Part shown: positions 1-6,400 of the stretch, one piece after another
Layout of the letters: each line of letters starts with the position of its first letter
Numbering within the stretch: the first letter of the stretch is position 1
Assembly (NCBI GenBank): GCA_964628385.1
Contig: CAZVOD010000090.1
Location: 1 to 17,255, forward strand
From: JANQPA01 sp964628385
GTDB lineage: Bacteria > Bacteroidota > Bacteroidia > Chitinophagales > Saprospiraceae
Length of the DNA stretch: 17,255 nt
Direction of reading: 5' to 3'
Notes under the pieces: generated by a model
Told to the model about the DNA's origin: nothing
The model's input: only the letters and a program-made list of their open reading frames with translations
Database searches by the model: none
Translations under genes and position numbers: made by a program

Positions 1-30
1 GCTGCCATCAATGAAGAAAAATTAAGTTGA
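1..30 (+). CDS. possible 3' end of an upstream gene (partial)
   Basis: The first 27 bases translate in frame 1 as AAINEEKLS followed by a TGA at 28-30, 19 bases before the monooxygenase start. This looks like the polar C-terminal tail of a gene cut by the window edge. It is too short to identify, and the other two forward frames also close within the first 25 bases, so this is weak inference only. Confidence 0.25.
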   Translation, partial: AAINEEKLS

Positions 31-49
31 AACAGATACTAATTGTTTT

Positions 50-1195
50 ATGGAAAATATAAATACACTAATTATCGGTGCAGGGCCAGCAGGACTGGCA
101 GTAGGAGGCAGACTGAGAAAAAGAGGACTGGACTTTGAAATCATCGAGAAAAGTGATAAGATCGCTTACAGTTGGCACCATCATTATGATAGGTTGTGCT
201 TACATACGGTCAAACAACTTTCTCACTTGCCGCATCTGCCTTTTCCGGAAGATTATGACCTTTATGTTCCCAGAGAAGACGTTGTGAAATATTGTGAGCA
301 ATACGCTCGGCACTTTGATATTCATCCACATTTCAATACTGAAGTGAGACACATTGAAAAAACTACTGAGGATACCTGGAAGGTAACTACCGGGAATAAA
401 AAGGTATTCACTGCCAGGCATGTCGTTGTCGCAACGGGGGTTAACAGAGTACCTCATTCGCCTGTGTGGCGGGGGCAGAAAGATTTTGAAGGCCGCATTA
501 TTCATAGCCGGAATTACAAGAATGCATTGCCATTCAAAGATCAGTCTGTGTTGATTATTGGTATGGGAAATACAGGAGCAGAAATAGCATTGGATTTGGC
601 AGAAAATGATGTTGAGACCTTTATCTCCGTAAGAAGTCCTATCAGTATAGTACCTCGTGATGTATTCGGCCGGCCAGCACAGCTAACGGCCAAAAAATTG
701 GCTAGAATTCCCTTCGGCCTGGGCGATTGGCTGGGTGGACAAATAAGAAAAGTCATTTTTGGTAATTTATCAAAATATGGATTACCAGTCTCTAAAATGC
801 ACCCGGCCGTACAATTAAGAAAAACAGGTAAAACTCCGGTTGTTGATTTGGGAACGACCGAGCTGATCAAGCAGGGAAAAATAAAAGTAGTTCCGGATGT
901 TGAATACTTTTCTAAAGATGGTGTTATACTTGATAATGGGAAACCTCTCAAGGTGGATGCCGTTATTCTTTGTACGGGATACAGAGCCCGCCTACAGGAT
1001 TTTCTGCCCGGTAGCGAGGAATTGATGAATAAAGATAATATTCCAAAACAGACTGTTGCTGAGGGCGCATTCAAAGGCCTTTATTTTGTAGGATTTGACA
1101 ATTACAAGCTCGGCGGAATACTTGGAACGATTTACACCGATTCTGAAACGGTAGTCAATGCCATAGAGAAAATAGAACAACAGGTTATCGCTTAA
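50..1195 (+). CDS. YUCCA-like flavin-containing monooxygenase (NAD(P)H/FAD-dependent)
   Basis: Predicted soluble flavoprotein that uses NADPH and O2 to oxygenate a small nucleophilic or carbonyl substrate; the substrate is unknown. Seen in the 381 residues: an N-terminal FAD Rossmann motif GAGPAG (10-15), the flavin monooxygenase fingerprint F-x-G-x3-H-x3-Y (F146, G148, H152, Y156), a second NADPH-binding motif GMGNTG (171-176), and ATG (128-130) and CTGYRA near the C-terminus. The segment around 40-66 (W42, YDRL, LHT, LP, PFPEDY) and the later GKTPVVDLG and IKVVP stretches match the plant YUCCA branch of class B monooxygenases better than Baeyer-Villiger enzymes. Length fits that branch. The next gene starts 6 bases after the stop, so the two are probably co-transcribed. 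It could instead act on another substrate such as a sulfide or amine. Confidence 0.85.
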   Translation: MENINTLIIGAGPAGLAVGGRLRKRGLDFEIIEKSDKIAYSWHHHYDRLCLHTVKQLSHLPHLPFPEDYDLYVPREDVVKYCEQYARHFDIHPHFNTEVRHIEKTTEDTWKVTTGNKKVFTARHVVVATGVNRVPHSPVWRGQKDFEGRIIHSRNYKNALPFKDQSVLIIGMGNTGAEIALDLAENDVETFISVRSPISIVPRDVFGRPAQLTAKKLARIPFGLGDWLGGQIRKVIFGNLSKYGLPVSKMHPAVQLRKTGKTPVVDLGTTELIKQGKIKVVPDVEYFSKDGVILDNGKPLKVDAVILCTGYRARLQDFLPGSEELMNKDNIPKQTVAEGAFKGLYFVGFDNYKLGGILGTIYTDSETVVNAIEKIEQQVIA

Positions 1196-1201
1196 TTGAT
1201 C

Positions 1202-1819
1202 ATGCAATACCAAAAACTTATTTCAGGAGAGACTATCGTCGAATTCCACAATAATTGGTTGGGAGTAGAAACAGTTATCGCTAATGGGCGAGTGGTTTCT
1301 CAAAAATCTTCTGTTTGGGGAATCAATCATTATTTTACCGTGATAGAAGATGGTCACCAAACCCGTTATGTCCTAACCTCAAGAATTAACTCCGGTGGTA
1401 TGGAGGTAGTATTGGACCTAACAAAGAACGGAGCGCTAATCCACGAAGCCGTCCCACTGCATTACGGAGTAAAAGCAGCCCCGCCTTTTAATAAAAATAA
1501 AAAGCAAGGCCTGAAATACCTTAAAGAATACGAGCTAGAAGAATCATTAGAAGCTTTCGAAAAGGCTTTGCAAGTAGCTCCTAAAGATCCTGAAATCTAT
1601 TTCCATATGGCTTGTGCTTATTCGGTAATGGAACAATCAGCAAACGGTTTTGAAGCACTGCGAATGGCTTTTGAATTGGGATTACAAGACGAAGAGTCCG
1701 TCCTCAATCACGATATGCTGGCTTTTATAAGGATGAATGAAGCTTTTGCTGATTTTCTTACCAGTGGTTTTAAAGCATACGATAAGGATAGAGTTGAGAA
1801 TGGACGGTTTTTACTCTAA
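1202..1819 (+). CDS. TPR-repeat protein downstream of the monooxygenase
   Basis: Predicted cytoplasmic protein of 205 residues from the ATG at 1202. A TTG at 1196 would add two residues but directly abuts the previous stop and is less likely. Residues 1-90 form a beta-rich domain I do not recognise (motifs NNWLGVETV, GINHYFTV, TSRINSGGMEVVLDL). Residues 98-170 form about two tetratricopeptide repeats, with the typical pattern LEESLEAFEKALQVAPKDPE at 111-130 followed by YFHMACAY. TPRs usually mediate protein contacts, so a partner or scaffold role is inferred. The 6-base spacing from the monooxygenase suggests one operon and possibly a joint function, but nothing in the sequence proves interaction. 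There is no signal peptide or membrane segment. Confidence 0.75.
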   Translation: MQYQKLISGETIVEFHNNWLGVETVIANGRVVSQKSSVWGINHYFTVIEDGHQTRYVLTSRINSGGMEVVLDLTKNGALIHEAVPLHYGVKAAPPFNKNKKQGLKYLKEYELEESLEAFEKALQVAPKDPEIYFHMACAYSVMEQSANGFEALRMAFELGLQDEESVLNHDMLAFIRMNEAFADFLTSGFKAYDKDRVENGRFLL

Positions 1820-1858
1820 ATCATTTAAAGCTATACTAGAGCGTGTTTGCAAATTTGA

Positions 1859-2053
1859 GATGAAGGCCTACTAAAAGAAAAGAATAAAAAGGATCAGTCC
1901 ATAGATGGGGCTGAAGGATATATTTTTGAAAAGAAAAAAGTTACAACAGGAAAGAGAACAAATGGAATGTATGTAATCGAAAACGCAACGAATTTTGAAA
2001 AAAATGCCCAAATTTTGATTAAAGATACCTATAATTTGCTGGTAGAGGAATGA
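1859..2053 (+). pseudogene. open fragment, possible C-terminal remnant of a lost gene
   Basis: A 64-codon open stretch ends in TGA at 2051-2053, between two convergent genes. A TGA at 1856-1858 precedes it and there is no plausible start before an ATG at 1967, so it cannot be a complete gene of this length. Its translation is protein-like (GYIFEKKKVTTGKR, NGMYVIENATNFEKNAQILI, YNLLVEE) and lysine/asparagine-rich. I do not recognise a family. The whole interval 1820-2116 is otherwise featureless apart from a 5-bp TTCAC/GTGAA hairpin at 2065-2078. An AT-rich chance open frame is the alternative. Confidence 0.3.
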
Positions 2054-2116
2054 TCTTTTAGCTATTCACTTGGGTGAACGAACAATCGATTCCTTCTTGC
2101 CACGAAAACAATTTTT

Positions 2117-2992
2117 TTATTTGGTCATGATCATTAATGGGATAAATAAGTCTTTTTGAATTAACCTATTGGCTACACTACCAATTGTAAAAGAGGTGAA
2201 TGCGCCTTTTCCTTTAGCACTTATCACAATAAGGTCTTTATTATGGCGCAGGGCATAGCTATAGATCGCATCTGCTGTACTCTCCCCTTCGCCAAAAATA
2301 ATACGACATTCCGGGCTGTCATCAATGCCTTTTATCAATTTTTTCCACACTTTATCTGCATCTGAGCGCATTTTTGATTTCATATCATTAACAGGAATAT
2401 ATGGAAAAAAATGAGCGGGGATATTCAAGACATGCAGACAGGAATGCTTGGCTTGGGTTTGTTTTTGTAGATAAATACCTCGCTCAATGGCCGCCTTTGA
2501 AAATCTGGAAAAATCAGTTGGCGTAACAATGTTTTTGATCTGATGGTAAGCCGTCTCGGGTACCATCAAAAGGCTGGATTTAAAATCTACTATCTGCAGG
2601 AGTTTTTCTGATACCAGACCCGAGCCTTTATAAGAAATTTTCTTGCCGGTAATGGTTAGGTCCACCTTGTTGCTCTTGGCTATTTCAGCAAGTGCCCGTG
2701 GAGTAGATTCACTCTCTTCTATCACAATGTCATAACTGACAGTATTACTTTCATAACTGAACACCGGGTTGATTTTTTCTTCCAATACTTCCCTGATTAA
2801 ATCCTTCAATGGTTTGTCTAACTCATTGATGATAGCTTGTGCGCTATCGGGATAATCAAATTTGATATTGTGGGCAAAAATAACCCGGTCAATATCTTTG
2901 ATATAGTCGCTAAGGAAATCAGCGTATTGAATGAGTATATCGTCCATTTCAGTCAGATCCAAACAGATCAGCGCTGTTTTTATAACTTGCAT
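2117..2992 (-). CDS. tandem-domain universal stress protein (UspA family)
   Basis: Cytoplasmic protein of 291 residues with two Usp domains, about 1-146 and 151-291, a common arrangement in Bacteroidota. The second domain carries the ATP-loop pattern G-x9-G-S (G261 to G271-S272), although the outer glycine of the full G-x2-G-x9-G(S/T) motif is replaced by serine (S258). The equivalent loop in the first domain (about 115-130, GKKISYKGSG) departs from the motif, so the N-terminal domain probably does not bind ATP in the standard way. The ATG follows the BCCT stop with no base between them (TAG then ATG), implying one mRNA and translational coupling. Known relatives bind ATP or AMP under stress, and some modulate a neighbouring transporter; that role is inferred here. 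Confidence 0.88.
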   Translation of the reverse strand: MQVIKTALICLDLTEMDDILIQYADFLSDYIKDIDRVIFAHNIKFDYPDSAQAIINELDKPLKDLIREVLEEKINPVFSYESNTVSYDIVIEESESTPRALAEIAKSNKVDLTITGKKISYKGSGLVSEKLLQIVDFKSSLLMVPETAYHQIKNIVTPTDFSRFSKAAIERGIYLQKQTQAKHSCLHVLNIPAHFFPYIPVNDMKSKMRSDADKVWKKLIKGIDDSPECRIIFGEGESTADAIYSYALRHNKDLIVISAKGKGAFTSFTIGSVANRLIQKDLFIPLMIMTK

Positions 2993-4591
2993 CTAGGAGG
3001 CTTTTTCTTTTCTTTTGGCTAATAAATTACTGAGTACCTTTTCATAGGACTCTTTTTCTCGCATCCGCTCTTTTTGTTTTATGTTCCTATGTTCTTCATT
3101 TAGGCCTTTGTACAAACTATTGCACATAATCAAAAGAATTATGGTAAAAGGCAGGCCTGTTGTTAATGCCGCTGTTTGCAGGGCTTGTAAGCCACCACCA
3201 ATGAGTAAAGTAGCGGCTACGGCTCCTTCGGCCTGTGCCCAGAAAATACGCTGTCCTACCGGAGCGTCCAGTTTTCCGCCAGAAGTAATACTATCGATTA
3301 CCAGGGAACCAGAATCTGAAGACGTTACAAAGAAACTGGTGACCAGTACGATACCAATAATTGATGTAACAAAAGCAAGTGGAAATTCCTCCAACATCAC
3401 AAATAAGGCAGTAGCTATATTTTCATCCACGGCAGCGGCAATATTTCCTATACCGCTTTGCTCCAGGTAAAGAGCCGATCCGCCAAATACAGAGAACCAT
3501 AAGAATGTCAACAGAGTAGGAACTAATAGTACGCCCAGGATAAATTCACCTACCGTACGGCCTTTTGAAACCCGAGCAATAAAAATCCCGACAAATGGCG
3601 ACCATGAGATCCACCAAGCCCAGTAAACTATCGTCCAGCTGTTTTGCCAGCTCGTTTTAGCATATGCTTCTGTCCAGGTGCCGATTTCGAAGAAAGACTG
3701 TAGATAATTACCGGTGTTTTGAATAAACCCATCCAACAACGTAATAGTAGGACCGATAATAATCATAATGATTAAAAAGATTAGCCCTAATCTCATGTTC
3801 AATTCACTGAGGAATCGCACTCCACCGTGCAAGCCAGTTACTACAGAAATGGTAGCGGCCAGTGTAATGAGTATGATCAAGACCACTTGCGTCCACACCG
3901 TATCAGGAATATTAAAAAGGTGATCTAGGCCGGCTGCTACTTGTCCTACACCGAAACCAAGCGAAGTGGCAAGACCAAATAAAGTGGCTACAACTGCAAC
4001 GACATCAATAATATCCCCAAAGGGACCATATATTCTATCCCCCAACAGCGGATAAAAAACAGACCGAATAGTTAGGGGCAGGCCTTGGTTAAAAGTGAAG
4101 AAAGCCAGTGCCAGTCCTACTAATGCATAGATAGCCCATGCGTGTAGGCCCCAGTGAAGCAAAGTGTAGGTCATGGCGTTGTTAGCTCGTTCAGCCTGAT
4201 TGCTGTAGGGTACGGGAGGGGTACCGTAGTGCGTCATGGGCTCTGCTACACTGAAAAACAACAAACCAATACCCATACCGGCAGAAAACAGCATGGCAAA
4301 CCAGGCAAAAGTACTGAATTCCGGTTTGGCATCCTTACCGCCGAGTCTGATATCTCTAAACTTGGAGAAAGCCAGAAAAAGGGCAAAACCTACAAAAATA
4401 TTTACCGCCATAACAAAAAACCAACCGGCGTAATCAGCCATTCCAGATTGGATATTGCTAAAAATCTTTTCCATTGGTTTTCCTATGATCAATGTCAAGG
4501 CAATGAAAATGACAATAAGCACTGCAGAAGGGTAAAACACAGGTGCATGCACATCAAAATACTTACCGTACTTGTTGCTTAACTTACTCAT
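2993..4591 (-). CDS. BCCT-family betaine/carnitine/choline-type transporter
   Basis: Inner-membrane secondary carrier of 532 residues with about 12 hydrophobic segments, likely importing a quaternary ammonium osmolyte. Landmarks of the family are visible: the glycine stretch GMGIG (105-109), which matches the sodium-coupled BetP form; aromatic-box candidates W147, W152 and Y155 on one helix; the signature around AWWISWSPFVG (325-335) with W327 at the substrate position; and TSSDSGS (423-429), in the region that forms the second sodium site of BetP. Retention of the aromatic box and of glycine at 109 favours glycine betaine with Na+ symport over proton-coupled choline uptake. The C-terminal tail (495-532) is highly charged, as in osmosensing BetP, but its regulatory role is inferred. 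It is the first gene of a two-gene unit with the Usp gene. Confidence 0.92.
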   Translation of the reverse strand: MSKLSNKYGKYFDVHAPVFYPSAVLIVIFIALTLIIGKPMEKIFSNIQSGMADYAGWFFVMAVNIFVGFALFLAFSKFRDIRLGGKDAKPEFSTFAWFAMLFSAGMGIGLLFFSVAEPMTHYGTPPVPYSNQAERANNAMTYTLLHWGLHAWAIYALVGLALAFFTFNQGLPLTIRSVFYPLLGDRIYGPFGDIIDVVAVVATLFGLATSLGFGVGQVAAGLDHLFNIPDTVWTQVVLIILITLAATISVVTGLHGGVRFLSELNMRLGLIFLIIMIIIGPTITLLDGFIQNTGNYLQSFFEIGTWTEAYAKTSWQNSWTIVYWAWWISWSPFVGIFIARVSKGRTVGEFILGVLLVPTLLTFLWFSVFGGSALYLEQSGIGNIAAAVDENIATALFVMLEEFPLAFVTSIIGIVLVTSFFVTSSDSGSLVIDSITSGGKLDAPVGQRIFWAQAEGAVAATLLIGGGLQALQTAALTTGLPFTIILLIMCNSLYKGLNEEHRNIKQKERMREKESYEKVLSNLLAKRKEKAS

Positions 4592-4616
4592 TTCTTCACT
4601 ATTTTTCCCAAAACTT

Positions 4617-4624
4617 CAAAAATA
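4617..4624 (-). promoter_or_regulatory. candidate -7 promoter box for the BCCT/Usp unit
   Basis: On the - strand the octamer TATTTTTG matches the Bacteroidota -7 consensus TAnnTTTG. It lies 25 bases before the BCCT start codon, giving a leader of about 20 bases. A TTTG occurs upstream, but only about 15 bases from the box, shorter than the usual -33/-7 spacing, so the -33 element is unclear. Confidence 0.45.
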
Positions 4625-4723
4625 CTGTTTGAACAGCAGCAAAGCTCAGCGTGTTCTTTTTTTCTTATCAAACACCCCCTCTCTTTTGGATATTCAGTAG
4701 TGAAAGGTTGGCTGGCACGCTAC

Positions 4724-4758
4724 AAAAAATTAAAGGCTGCTCTTTTTCAGAACAGCCT
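4724..4758 (-). terminator. intrinsic terminator after SusD
   Basis: Read on the - strand just past the SusD stop, AGGCTG-T-TCT pairs with AGA-G-CAGCCT around a GAAAA loop. This makes a 10-pair stem with one U-G wobble, followed by TTAATTTTTT. It ends the SusC/SusD transcript and insulates the BCCT/Usp unit downstream. Confidence 0.85.
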
Positions 4759-4782
4759 CTATTATAAGGATTTTTTACTGTT

Positions 4783-6261
4783 TTATTGTACTAACCACAT
4801 CGGAGAATTCTGGCTATAATCACCAAATTGTCCAATAACGGCCTGGTAATTGGCATTATTTAAACTTTGCTCCTGACCGGGATATAAAAAGCGTATCGGT
4901 AATCTGTCATCATTTAGGTTACCACAAGTTGCATCCAGAAATGGGATACTTTCAAAACCAGCACCTTCGGCGATGTACCATCTTCTTACCTCAAAATAAG
5001 GCTGCAATCCATTAAAGAACAACGCTAACCACTTCTGTTCCCAAATATCTTTCACCTCACTGTAAGCGGCACCAGAATTAGTGTAAAAATCTTCAAAGTC
5101 AGTATAGCCAAATGGAGCATAATCTACCATGTAGTAATCCATAGAGGCCTCAATACCCGCTCTGTAATGCGTTTCGATATCATCGTTAATCCAGCCCATG
5201 GCCGCAGCTTCCGCCAATAAAAACTCAACTTCTGGATAGGTCATTACAAGGCCATCAGCAATTGGTAGGCCTAGGGAGGAAGCCGGAGTCAGGTTAGGAT
5301 AATTGAAGTATTGCACACCCAAACGCGATGCACCAGCCTTGGTACAATTTTCTCCCTGACCATTAATGGCTCCGAGGAAAGTTGGGTTCTCTGTAAAATC
5401 TTCGTTATTGGGACGTGCATATCTCAGCAATCTTGGGTCCTGTGTCCTTTGCATAGAAGCTAACGATGCTTCACTTAAGGCTACAGCATCAAAATCACCT
5501 TGCTTAATTGGGATCAATGGAAAAGCATTAGGAAAAGCTCCTGTGTAACGTAGCACCGCATTATCAGCATTACTACTCATGATATTTCCTTCATTGGCAA
5601 TGCTGGCAAATTGGCTGCCTGCATCGCTGATCTGCTGGTTGGCATTCATTAGCAGACGCAAACGAAGAGAATTACCAAACTTTCTCCAAAGTGAAGGATC
5701 ACCGCCTAGTAAGATATCGCCACCGATTATTCCAGAACCATCAGCCAGAAGGTCATCAGCCCGATCCAGCTCGCTCAGGATATCCTGATAGATATCCTGC
5801 TGATTATCATAAGCCGGAGTGAAATTGTTTTCTGCTCCTTCAATAGCATTAAAATATGGAATGTCACCGTATGCATTGGTTAGGATGGAAAATATCCATG
5901 ATCTGGTAATAATAGCAGCGCCTTCCATATTGGTATTACCACTTTCGATCGCCAGATTTTCCAGTGTACTTACGTCAGTCAGAGCGGTGTAGAAGTTTTC
6001 CCAGTAAGTAGGAAATGCATTCCAGTTGTAAGCATCTACTTCCAGACGAAGCGTTTTTGCTGTCAATTGTGCCGCGTTATTGCCTACCAGAAAGGAAGCT
6101 TCTACCGAAGCATTCACACTGGTACGAATAGCGTTAGGTAATAGAACATCAGCAGAAACCTGCGTCGGTTCATTAGGATTGGCATTGAATTCCTCAAATT
6201 GCTCACAACTCCATAGGAGTAGGGACAAAAGCAGGAATGGAATATATTTTAGTTTAATCAT
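4783..6261 (-). CDS. SusD/RagB-family outer-membrane lipoprotein (SusD-like_2 type)
   Basis: Surface lipoprotein that forms the lid of a SusC-type channel and captures the ligand. The 492 residues begin with a lipoprotein signal ending at LWSC (lipidated C19), followed by an acidic stretch (EQFEEF) consistent with surface display. The motif FNANPNEPTQV soon after the cysteine, the helical TPR-like body, and a C-terminal WEQKWLALFFNGLQPYFEVR segment are typical of the SusD-like_2 group. It follows SusC on the same strand after a 139-base gap that contains a long hairpin, and an intrinsic terminator comes next. No glycoside hydrolase, sulfatase or peptidase is adjacent, so the ligand (glycan, peptide or other) cannot be assigned. 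Confidence 0.9.
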   Translation of the reverse strand: MIKLKYIPFLLLSLLLWSCEQFEEFNANPNEPTQVSADVLLPNAIRTSVNASVEASFLVGNNAAQLTAKTLRLEVDAYNWNAFPTYWENFYTALTDVSTLENLAIESGNTNMEGAAIITRSWIFSILTNAYGDIPYFNAIEGAENNFTPAYDNQQDIYQDILSELDRADDLLADGSGIIGGDILLGGDPSLWRKFGNSLRLRLLMNANQQISDAGSQFASIANEGNIMSSNADNAVLRYTGAFPNAFPLIPIKQGDFDAVALSEASLASMQRTQDPRLLRYARPNNEDFTENPTFLGAINGQGENCTKAGASRLGVQYFNYPNLTPASSLGLPIADGLVMTYPEVEFLLAEAAAMGWINDDIETHYRAGIEASMDYYMVDYAPFGYTDFEDFYTNSGAAYSEVKDIWEQKWLALFFNGLQPYFEVRRWYIAEGAGFESIPFLDATCGNLNDDRLPIRFLYPGQEQSLNNANYQAVIGQFGDYSQNSPMWLVQ

Positions 6262-6344
6262 TATTTATCTTTTAGATAGGGTGAGACCGAAGTCTGCACC
6301 TGGGTTAAATAGAAAATTGATGTCAAGACTTTTCTCAATGGTAG

Positions 6345-6387
6345 GAGAGTAACTTTTTTCGCTGTTATCAACGAAAAAAATACTCTC
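6345..6387 (-). other. long hairpin in the SusC-SusD intergenic region
   Basis: On the transcript strand GAGAGTA pairs with TACTCTC and TTTTTTTCG pairs with CGAAAAAAG (one single-base bulge and one U-G pair). The result is about 16 base pairs closing a 10-base loop. No T-run follows, so it is not a standard terminator. It sits 14 bases after the SusC stop and could be a processing or stability element that sets the SusC:SusD ratio. Confidence 0.7.
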
Positions 6388-6400
6388 GATACCGTGTACT

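Noticed and set aside
541..1074. Antisense open frame of 177 codons opposite the monooxygenase
   Set aside because: It lies entirely opposite a well-supported flavoprotein gene and its translation has no domain pattern; it is a by-product of the coding bias of the real gene.
1196..1201. TTG start for the TPR protein
   Set aside because: It abuts the preceding stop and adds only two residues; the ATG at 1202 is the simpler start.
2065..2078. Small hairpin TTCAC/GTGAA as a terminator between the convergent TPR and Usp genes
   Set aside because: The stem is only 5 bp and there is no T-run on either strand directly after it.
4154..4582. Open frame of 142 codons opposite the BCCT gene
   Set aside because: The sense strand encodes a clear transporter with family motifs, and the antisense translation is low-complexity and histidine/lysine-rich.
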